The notes below the pieces were generated by a model that did not search any database, was not told the origin of the DNA, and was given only the letters and a program-made list of their open reading frames with translations. From IMG/VR virus record IMGVR_UViG_3300023210_000277, positions 1 through 20,824 of that record: a stretch of 20,824 bases of DNA; one strand, given 5' to 3'. Both the position numbers and the translations under genes were made by a program. The DNA is from a virus. This document shows, piece after piece, positions 7,779-13,197 of this stretch (positions within the stretch are counted from its first letter, which is position 1; every line of letters starts with the position of its first letter).

Positions 7779-8491
7779 TGAAAAGAACAAATAATATAAA
7801 AACAGTAGATAAGGTAGCAGCACCAGTAACACACACCACAAGAACAAAAGCAACGTTAGTGAGTTATTCAACACCGTCAGAAGAGTTTAAAGAAGAAGGT
7901 TTGGATGATGTAAAAGACTTAGTTGCATACTGTGCTAGAGTAAGTAATCCATCCAACCAGCTTAATAAAGAGACCGCTGATAAGTTAATTGGGTACTTGA
8001 TTAAACACCAACATTGGTCTCCATTAGAGATGGTAAGTGCTTGTATTGAAATTGAAACTACAAGAGATATTGCACGTCAAATCCTAAGACATAGATCATT
8101 TTCTTTCCAAGAGTTCTCTCAACGATATGCCGATCCTACTAAAGACCTATCATTTATGTTAAGAGAAGCTAGGTTACAAGATACTAAGAATAGACAGAAC
8201 TCTATTGAAAATAACAATGAAGTATTAAGTGCTATGTGGAGAATCAAACAAGAGAACGTTATTAAAAATGCACTTAGCGCTTATAATTGGGCTATTGAGA
8301 ATGGTATTGCTAAAGAACAAGCCAGAGCAGTATTGCCTGAAGGTAACACTATGAGTAGGATGTATATGAATGGAACTATTAGAAGTTGGATTCATTACAT
8401 CGACCTACGATCTAAGAATGGAACTCAAAAAGAACATATTGAAGTTGCATTAGCGTGTGCTCAAGCCATTGATAAAATCTTTAAATTATGA
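7778..8491 (+). CDS. thyX: Flavin-dependent thymidylate synthase ThyX
   Basis: The product makes dTMP from dUMP using FAD, NADPH and methylene-tetrahydrofolate. The diagnostic ThyX motif R104-H-R-x-x-S109-x-x-E112-x-S114-x-R116-Y117 is complete. Downstream are A-R-A-V-L-P (dUMP/flavin region) and S-W-I-H-Y-I-D-L-R, both typical of the family. The 237 residues are a normal length, with about 25 extra low-complexity residues at the N-terminus. ThyX replaces the ThyA of T4, while the ThyA-fold enzyme in this genome has been diverted to dCMP hydroxymethylation. The start overlaps the helicase stop by one base, and the stop overlaps the deaminase start by four. Confidence 0.95.
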   Translation: MKRTNNIKTVDKVAAPVTHTTRTKATLVSYSTPSEEFKEEGLDDVKDLVAYCARVSNPSNQLNKETADKLIGYLIKHQHWSPLEMVSACIEIETTRDIARQILRHRSFSFQEFSQRYADPTKDLSFMLREARLQDTKNRQNSIENNNEVLSAMWRIKQENVIKNALSAYNWAIENGIAKEQARAVLPEGNTMSRMYMNGTIRSWIHYIDLRSKNGTQKEHIEVALACAQAIDKIFKL

Positions 8492-8940
8492 TACATACTA
8501 AGAAATGGGCTGATCGATACTTAAGCATTTGTAATGAAGTTGCTAGTTGGAGTAGAGACCCATCAACTCAGGTCGGTGCGGTAGTTGTAGGTGATAAAGG
8601 ACAAATATTATCACAAGGTTATAACGGCTTTCCGCGAAACATCAGAGATAACGCTAATAGATATAATGATAAAAAGCGTAAGTATGAGTTAATAGTTCAT
8701 GCTGAAATGAATGCTATTTACAATGCTACATTAAATGGCCAATCATTGCAAGGATCTACAATGTATATATCTGGTTTAGGTGTATGTCATGAATGTGCTA
8801 AAGCAATTATTCAAGTTGGTATTACACAAGTGGTTGCCCAATGTAAAGAGATAAAACCAGGTTGGGAAGATAGTTGTAATTTAACTAAAAAATTATTTGA
8901 AGAAGCTGGCATTGATTATTTATTAGAGGAGAAAAAATGA
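8488..8940 (+). CDS. cd: dCMP deaminase
   Basis: This zinc enzyme deaminates dCMP to dUMP, feeding ThyX next door and competing with the hydroxymethylase for dCMP. The 150 residues contain the H71-A-E73 zinc/proton-shuttle motif and C100-H-E-C103 as the remaining zinc ligands. The usual Pro before the first Cys is Val here. G-Y-N-G-F-P-R (44-50) is the expected substrate loop. Length is shorter than T4 Cd (193 aa) but normal for bacterial and phage forms. Start and stop both overlap neighbours (ATGA), giving a tight thyX-deaminase pair. Confidence 0.93.
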   Translation: MIHTKKWADRYLSICNEVASWSRDPSTQVGAVVVGDKGQILSQGYNGFPRNIRDNANRYNDKKRKYELIVHAEMNAIYNATLNGQSLQGSTMYISGLGVCHECAKAIIQVGITQVVAQCKEIKPGWEDSCNLTKKLFEEAGIDYLLEEKK

Positions 8941-9098
8941 TAGCAAATTATAAAGAAAGAGTAAAGAACTTATTTACTAAAAAGCCTAACTACAAAGAGC
9001 TGTATGAAGAAGAAAGAAAAACGGCAGAAGGCTTTGAATTTAAATACAATAAGTTAAGAAGACAGTTAAAGTCTATTATAAAAGAGTGTGATCAATAA
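8937..9098 (+). CDS. Small charged helical protein, 53 aa
   Basis: This small gene is supported by a strong ribosome site (GAGGAG, about 6 bases before the ATG) and by four-base and one-base overlaps with its neighbours (ATGA upstream, TAATG downstream). The product starts MIANYKERVKNLF and continues as a Lys/Glu-rich, probably coiled-coil helix (KELYEEERKTAEGFEFKYNK). I do not recognise the family. Confidence 0.6.
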   Translation: MIANYKERVKNLFTKKPNYKELYEEERKTAEGFEFKYNKLRRQLKSIIKECDQ

Positions 9099-9250
9099 TG
9101 CCTGTAATGACAAAATGGGCGGTGGTATTCCATAATGGTGTTCATAAATCATTATTGGGATTTGACAAAGCCCATATTAGACAAAAATACCCTAATGTAA
9201 AATCAGTATTTAAAATGGGAATTAAACACAACACAGGAGAAATAAAATGA
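9098..9250 (+). CDS. Small hypothetical protein, 50 aa
   Basis: The 50-residue product starts MPVMTKWAVVFHNGVHKSLLGF. It has a WAVVFHNG strand and a basic tail. It is coupled by one-base overlap to the gene before and by a four-base overlap to the one after, in keeping with the operon. The pattern (short beta strand, FDKAHIRQKYPNVKSVFKM) suggests a small folded domain. No family is recognised. Confidence 0.55.
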   Translation: MPVMTKWAVVFHNGVHKSLLGFDKAHIRQKYPNVKSVFKMGIKHNTGEIK

Positions 9251-9378
9251 GTAAGACAGCAATTGATGGCGTAAAGATACGCAAAGATAACAACGGCAAT
9301 AGACTAAGTAAGAAGACTTATAGCCACGGCAGCTATAGATGCAAACGTAAGCCACAGTCAAAGAGATGCAAGAAGTAG
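9247..9378 (+). CDS. Very small basic protein, 43 aa
   Basis: The 43-residue, strongly basic product has two Cys in its C-terminal part (Y-R-C-K-R-K then K-R-C-K-K). The ATG has AGGAGA about 6 bases upstream and overlaps the preceding stop (ATGA). It could bind nucleic acid, judging only by charge. No family is recognised. Confidence 0.5.
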   Translation: MSKTAIDGVKIRKDNNGNRLSKKTYSHGSYRCKRKPQSKRCKK

Positions 9379-9521
9379 TTGATTGGTTGAACATAGCGAT
9401 AATCCTAATATTAGCTGGTATAGTAATGGGGATTGCGTTAATATCAGCATTAATATGGACACCGTTTTTATTATTAGGGATAGCATTAGATTATTATGAA
9501 AGCAGAAAAAGATTACGATAA
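9366..9521 (+). CDS. Small membrane protein, 51 aa
   Basis: The frame codes for 51 residues with a long hydrophobic stretch from about residue 9 to 41 (NIAIILILAGIVMGIALISA, then LIWTPFLLLGIAL). One long or two short membrane helices are followed by a charged tail (YYESRKRLR). It overlaps the gene before by 13 bases and the gene after by 26 bases, which is more than usual here. The hydrophobic composition is unlikely in random frames. Small membrane proteins of this type are often lysis or host-envelope factors in phages, but nothing here shows which. Confidence 0.5.
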   Translation: MQEVVDWLNIAIILILAGIVMGIALISALIWTPFLLLGIALDYYESRKRLR

Positions 9522-9813
9522 GTGGTCCTTCGTTGAGAAGGATTTAGATCAAGAGCAATGGTTTATTAAGTTAGAAGGTGGGTTATATCATGGTGTTGTA
9601 TATAGTTACGATGCTATTAAGTTGAATGAAGATGATGAATCCATTTCATTTGATTATGAGGTGGTTGATTATTTAGATGAAGATCCTCATGGCACTCCAA
9701 GATTCAACGAATGTGTTGGTGAAATTCTAAAGCTTGTGTTAGATGATGCTATGAAAGCAAGTGATTATGTTATAGGTAAGAAAGATGAACGAAGCCCTAA
9801 TAATCCTAGCTGA
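9496..9813 (+). CDS. Acidic hypothetical protein, 105 aa
   Basis: This 105-residue acidic protein starts MKAEKDYDKWSFVEKDLDQE. The middle looks like beta strands (QWFIKLEGGLYHGVVYSYDAI, SISFDYEVVDY) and a helix follows (VGEILKLVLDDAM). No family is recognised. The ribosome site is weak (an AGGGA lies about 15 bases upstream), so translation may depend on coupling to the overlapping membrane-protein gene. It overlaps the MazG-like gene by 29 bases. Confidence 0.65.
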   Translation: MKAEKDYDKWSFVEKDLDQEQWFIKLEGGLYHGVVYSYDAIKLNEDDESISFDYEVVDYLDEDPHGTPRFNECVGEILKLVLDDAMKASDYVIGKKDERSPNNPS

Positions 9814-10048
9814 AGAATGCGCCGAGGTCCAAGTTGAGGTGTCCAAGATACTTCGTTTTGGTGCTGAAGAAGGTAATTTAAAGAACCTTGAAAAAGAGAT
9901 AGGTGATGTTATTGCAATGATGGCTATCTTAGCACATCAAGGTATTATTAATGAAGACGTGATAATGCGTAGAGTCCCATCTAAACTACGAAAGTTAAAG
10001 AAGTATAGCGATATTAAAGATTTAGATATTATTATTAAAAGTTTATAA
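9785..10048 (+). CDS. MazG-like nucleotide pyrophosphohydrolase
   Basis: The 87 residues form the all-alpha NTP pyrophosphatase core: E10-E11-C-A-E14, a spacer, then E38-I-G-D41, the four-carboxylate magnesium site of the MazG/dCTPase superfamily. It should cleave an NTP or dNTP to the monophosphate and PPi. A phage that builds DNA with hydroxymethylcytosine needs to remove dCTP (T4 uses gp56), so dCTP or another noncanonical nucleotide is a reasonable candidate substrate, though this is inference. The start lies within the upstream gene. Its stop codon lies inside the TATAAATA of the next late-type promoter. Confidence 0.8.
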   Translation: MNEALIILAEECAEVQVEVSKILRFGAEEGNLKNLEKEIGDVIAMMAILAHQGIINEDVIMRRVPSKLRKLKKYSDIKDLDIIIKSL

Positions 10049-10051
10049 ATA
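10044..10051 (+). promoter_or_regulatory. T4-type late promoter before the RimK-like gene
   Basis: A perfect TATAAATA ends five bases before the ATG at 10057. In T4 late promoters this octamer occupies about -13 to -6, which would place transcription start at or next to the A of the ATG. No Shine-Dalgarno sequence is seen upstream of that ATG. The identical layout recurs at 11353. Confidence 0.65.
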
Positions 10052-10056
10052 GACTT

Positions 10057-11124
10057 ATGAAACTAGTAATACTAACCAAAGACGTTAAGTCTGAAACTGT
10101 TGAGCGTCTATCCACCGAAATGACTAAAACCGGTGGTGAAGTTTATGCGGTAAACCTTGAAGGTGCCTACCTTAAAGACAATAAGATATTCAACATCGAT
10201 GATAAGAAGGGATTTGAAATATCCCCTCAAGATACAGTCGTTGCTGTTCGCGGGTCAATCACCCTTAAAGACTCTTATTTAGACCTACTATCTCAAATAG
10301 AAAAACGAAAAATCATGACGGTCAACAACCGCTTGTGTAATGAGATATGTGCTGATAAATTCAGAACTTCAATTATCCTCGATGAGGCTGGTATAGCTCA
10401 ACCTAAGACCGCCTTAATTGCTATTGGTGATAATATCAAAACCAATTACCCTGAGCAAGCATTTAACAAACTAGATACTAAATTCCCAGTTATTCTTAAA
10501 ACCCTACGTGGTGCTAAAGGTATCGGTGTATTGCTTATTGAGAGTATGCAAGCTTTAGAATCTACTACCCAATTATTATATAAGCTTGATGAAAGCTCTG
10601 ATTTGTTATTACAAGAATATATTAAATCAGACTTTGATATTAGAGTGCATGTATTAAATGGTGAAATCATTGGGGTTATGCGACGCAACGTGCCAGATGA
10701 TGATTTTAGATCAAATTACGCGCAAGGTGCAACCACTGAAAAATATAAGCTATCTAAGAAAGAAGAGGAAGTTGCACTAGCAGCTGCTAACGCCGTTAGT
10801 GGTTATTGGGTTGGGGTAGATTTTATTCCTAATAAGGGTAATCCATTAGTACTTGAAGTGAATTCATCAGCAGGCACTGAGGGCATCGAGCAGACTATTG
10901 GATCATCTATTAATAGAAAAGTAATTAAAACCATAACTAACTCAGATAATTGGATTAAAGCTAAAACTGTGATTGGTGTTAGAGAAATATTTGAATTTGA
11001 TTTGTTTGGTAAGATGAAGGCCAAATTAGATACTGGCAATTCTGTTAAGACTCTTGTTATGCATGCCGACGATCTTGTAGTTAAAAATGATAAAGTAACC
11101 TTTACATCCCACGGCCGTGAATAA
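10057..11124 (+). CDS. rimK: RimK-like ATP-grasp ligase fused to the N-terminal half of a RimB-like retropepsin domain
   Basis: Residues 1-~285 match the RimK family, which adds glutamates to ribosomal protein S6 in bacteria. The segments F-D-I-R-V-H-V-L-N-G-E, D-D-D-F-R-S-N, V-G-V-D-F-I-P and P-L-V-L-E-V-N-S-S-A-G-T-E-G-I-E match E. coli RimK block by block, including the ATP/Mg-binding D and E-x-N. From about residue 305 a different domain begins, V-I-G-V-R-E-I-F-E..K-M-K-A-K-L-D325-T-G-N-S. This is the start of the ATP-dependent zinc protease/RimB family (retropepsin-like, catalytic D-T-G). The domain stops after T-S-H-G-R-E, midway, and its second half is the next gene. A late-type promoter abuts the start. 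Phage control of S6 glutamylation is a plausible role, not shown by the sequence. Confidence 0.82.
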   Translation: MKLVILTKDVKSETVERLSTEMTKTGGEVYAVNLEGAYLKDNKIFNIDDKKGFEISPQDTVVAVRGSITLKDSYLDLLSQIEKRKIMTVNNRLCNEICADKFRTSIILDEAGIAQPKTALIAIGDNIKTNYPEQAFNKLDTKFPVILKTLRGAKGIGVLLIESMQALESTTQLLYKLDESSDLLLQEYIKSDFDIRVHVLNGEIIGVMRRNVPDDDFRSNYAQGATTEKYKLSKKEEEVALAAANAVSGYWVGVDFIPNKGNPLVLEVNSSAGTEGIEQTIGSSINRKVIKTITNSDNWIKAKTVIGVREIFEFDLFGKMKAKLDTGNSVKTLVMHADDLVVKNDKVTFTSHGRE

Positions 11125-11126
11125 CA

Positions 11127-11357
11127 ATGAAGCTGTATGGTATTAAAAAGATTAGATTAAATGGCGACAATGGATTAGAAGAGAGGCCTATGGTTATGTT
11201 AGACTTTACCTTTAATGGTGTTATTCATAAGAATGTAACCTTTACTTTAGATGATAGATCGACAAAAACAACTGAGGTATTAGTGAATAAAGATTGGATG
11301 ATTGATAACTCATTCATCATCGATCCTAGTCTGATGTATACTTTAGGAGAATTATAA
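11127..11357 (+). CDS. C-terminal half of a RimB-like (DUF785) retropepsin domain, separate gene
   Basis: The 76 residues contain E-E-R-P-M-V-M-L-D-F, a strand pair T-F-N-G-V-I-H-K-N-V-T-F-T-L-D-D-R-S, then W-M..N-S-F-I-I-D-P-S. This follows the family pattern (R-P-x-V-E-L..L-x-D-R-S..F-L-V-D-P-S) seen after the D-T-G half in one-piece RimB/zinc-protease proteins. It begins two bases after the stop of the RimK fusion in another frame. That frame is closed by a TGA at 11118-11120, so a simple single-base error does not obviously rejoin them. The two products probably assemble into one domain. There is no strong ribosome site, so coupling to the upstream stop is likely. Confidence 0.65.
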   Translation: MKLYGIKKIRLNGDNGLEERPMVMLDFTFNGVIHKNVTFTLDDRSTKTTEVLVNKDWMIDNSFIIDPSLMYTLGEL

Positions 11358-11360
11358 ATA
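11353..11360 (+). promoter_or_regulatory. T4-type late promoter before the P-loop kinase gene
   Basis: A perfect TATAAATA overlaps the stop of the preceding gene and ends five bases before the ATG at 11366, the same geometry as at 10044. The transcript would start at or beside the start codon. The nearest AGGAG (11345-11349) is about 16 bases from the ATG, too far to act normally and upstream of the expected transcript start. Confidence 0.65.
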
Positions 11361-11365
11361 TACTT

Positions 11366-12238
11366 ATGCATAATTTTAAAAGCTTTTTAGACGAAGGTAA
11401 ATCTGAGATGTTATCAGAGAAACTTATCATGTTGAATAATGGCCGTAAAGACGGCCAAATCGTATTCCTCGCGGGTGGTGCTGGTTCTGGTAAGGGATTT
11501 GCTGCTACAAACTTCATGGAGAAGGAAAAGTTTAAGGTAAGAGATGTTGATGAGTGGAAGAAAGTGTTTCAAAAGATTGCTGATACTCAAGCAAAGTATC
11601 CAGAAATAAAAGGATTAGACATGAAGAAACCTGCTGATGTTGCTAAGCTTCATATGTTCATTAAGAAACTTGGTCTTAAAGATAAGACACTTGACTTAAT
11701 GTTAGGGCAACTTAAAGATAGAAAGAAGTTACCTAATATCATGTTTGATATTACGGCTAAAGACACTAAAGATGTATCTCAATTCCTTCCAAGATTATTA
11801 GCAGCTGGTTATAACCCTGCCAACATTCATTTAGTATGGGTGTTAACCGATTATAAAATTGCGATTAAGCAGAATGCAGATAGAGATAGAGTTGTGCCTT
11901 CTGACATTATGTTGCAAACACATAAAGGCGCATCTGAAACTGTGTACTCATATGTCACAGGAGAAGGTAAGAAGATGCAAATTAATGGTGAGATACATGT
12001 AATTTTAAATAACAAAGAAAACACCGTTATGTTTACTCCTTCAGGCAATGATAGAACTTCTAAGATAAGTGGTAAGAAGAATGGCGTAGTTGTTAAAGAC
12101 TTTACATACTTAACATTAAAGAAACGCGGCAAAGCACTGATCAAAATAGATAAGGTAATGAAACAACTATACTATTGGGTAGTGGATAATATACCAAAGT
12201 CCGATTTTCAAAAAGCATTAACGGATACAATTAAGTAA
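11366..12238 (+). CDS. Capsid-targeted P-loop kinase-like protein (zeta-toxin/AAA type)
   Basis: The N-terminus M-H-N-F-K-S-F-L-D-E followed by Gly resembles the T4 capsid-targeting peptide (MKTYQEFIAE, then Ala). Its L-x-E is a prohead-protease-type site, so cleavage after Glu10 is predicted. After it comes a P-loop kinase: beta strand I-V-F-L-A then G37-G-A-G-S-G-K43-G (Walker A). V-R-D-V-D-E-W and P-N-I-M-F-D-I-T-A-K-D are likely the acceptor and Walker B regions. Length 290 aa. The fold suggests phosphoryl transfer to a small molecule, protein or nucleic acid, and the substrate is unknown. The C-terminal ~100 residues are beta-rich and unassigned. It is the first of four genes with such N-termini in this block. 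Confidence 0.7.
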   Translation: MHNFKSFLDEGKSEMLSEKLIMLNNGRKDGQIVFLAGGAGSGKGFAATNFMEKEKFKVRDVDEWKKVFQKIADTQAKYPEIKGLDMKKPADVAKLHMFIKKLGLKDKTLDLMLGQLKDRKKLPNIMFDITAKDTKDVSQFLPRLLAAGYNPANIHLVWVLTDYKIAIKQNADRDRVVPSDIMLQTHKGASETVYSYVTGEGKKMQINGEIHVILNNKENTVMFTPSGNDRTSKISGKKNGVVVKDFTYLTLKKRGKALIKIDKVMKQLYYWVVDNIPKSDFQKALTDTIK

Positions 12239-12320
12239 ATACTAAGATCGCTTCTTTGGCTAGTCAATTACCAAACAATCCCCAAGTGAAAGCTTGGATG
12301 GATGTAAATTAAGGATATTC
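12239..12320 (+). other. 82-base spacer with GNRA-capped hairpin and a short peptide-like frame
   Basis: The gap before the nuclease-like gene holds a 6-bp stem-loop at 12282-12297 (CCAAGT, GAAA tetraloop, GCTTGG with one G-U pair). It has no T-run, so it is not a standard terminator. One frame between stops reads KIASLASQLPNNPQVKAWMD and then VN, which looks protein-like but has no ATG and no ribosome site. The downstream ATG has its own AAGGA at 12311-12315. Confidence 0.4.
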
Positions 12321-13193
12321 ATGGACAATTTTAAAGGTTATATATTAAACGAAGCAGCTAACAGTAGCTTTCAAGTCATCATTGACGACATGTTGACAGA
12401 TAAAGAAAAGAAGGTGTATGGTAAGTATGATATTCCTAAGAAGAGTTTTAAGTTAAAGCTTCATCCTAAGGATAAGAAGACTTTCATCAAGCTGTTTAAA
12501 GAAGCTCCTGATAAGACAGTTGGTAATGGTGAAGTTTCCTTATATTGGTTGTTTGACGGCAGAGCCCAAGAGACACGTGGTGGTACTGAGCCAGACTTGC
12601 GTATTCATGGTTTGGCTGTTGAAGTAAAAGCATATCCAAAACATGATCCGATATCGTTAGGAAGATTCCAGGATAGACGAGAGTTTAGAGCATTACTAAA
12701 CACTTTGTTTGGCATCTCTAATTTATTCCAAGCCTTCTCAAAAGATAACAGCAAAGGCAATCAATCTTTCAAAGGGGAATTGTCATTCAGATACCCTGAT
12801 GTACTAGAAGCAGCTGAGAAGTTTATTGAATTATCAGAGCTATTCAAGGGCAACAAAGATCTAATGAACTTTAAAATATTTAAAGACATGAAAAAGACTA
12901 CTGATGATTTTGAGAAACAATTGAAAAAGTTGGGATACGGATCCAAGATTAATGATCCTGAAAGCATTGCTGTAGGTTTAATGAAACGCTTGATTGATGT
13001 GTTAGTTGGGGATAAGCCTGGTGATAAAGGATATATTGCTAATGTCAAAGATAGTGATCCAACTGACATTTGGTTCCATTACATAGACTTTAAAAATATG
13101 GTTAACGACACCAAGACTCTATCTAAAAAAGGAACATTTGCTGTTAATGGTGGAACATTCAAGGCATCTTTCAGTACACTGTTTCCTGGATAA
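12321..13193 (+). CDS. Capsid-targeted PD-(D/E)XK nuclease-like protein
   Basis: I chose ATG 12321 over an in-frame ATG at 12294 because AAGGA lies five bases before it and the protein then starts M-D-N-F-K-G-Y-I-L-N-E followed by Ala, a T4 capsid-targeting-like peptide with an L-x-E cleavage site. The 290-residue protein contains G-N-G-E71-V-S-L, then E-P-D92-L-R-I-H-G-L-A-V-E101-V-K103-A-Y. This layout (Glu in a helix, then P-D..E-x-K across a beta hairpin) is that of PD-(D/E)XK endonucleases. The remaining ~185 residues are mostly helical and unassigned. A packaged nuclease would suit attack on unmodified host DNA or DNA processing on entry, but this is inference. Full alignment is needed to confirm the nuclease fold. 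Confidence 0.62.
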   Translation: MDNFKGYILNEAANSSFQVIIDDMLTDKEKKVYGKYDIPKKSFKLKLHPKDKKTFIKLFKEAPDKTVGNGEVSLYWLFDGRAQETRGGTEPDLRIHGLAVEVKAYPKHDPISLGRFQDRREFRALLNTLFGISNLFQAFSKDNSKGNQSFKGELSFRYPDVLEAAEKFIELSELFKGNKDLMNFKIFKDMKKTTDDFEKQLKKLGYGSKINDPESIAVGLMKRLIDVLVGDKPGDKGYIANVKDSDPTDIWFHYIDFKNMVNDTKTLSKKGTFAVNGGTFKASFSTLFPG

Positions 13194-13197
13194 CATA

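Noticed and set aside
11851-12144. Minus-strand ORF of 97 codons, and other minus-strand ORFs across the window
   Set aside because: All lie opposite well-supported + strand genes, have no ribosome sites or recognisable domains, and their hydrophobic Ser/Leu-rich products are typical of antisense shadows of Lys/Asp-rich genes.
12294-12320. Upstream ATG for the nuclease-like protein adding nine residues
   Set aside because: It has no ribosome site, and it would place residues before the targeting-like peptide that its neighbours begin with.
13138-13197. In-frame N-terminal extension of the DUF6267-like protein
   Set aside because: It overlaps the end of the nuclease-like gene, which is in another frame. 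The ATG at 13198 gives a better N-terminus matching its neighbours.
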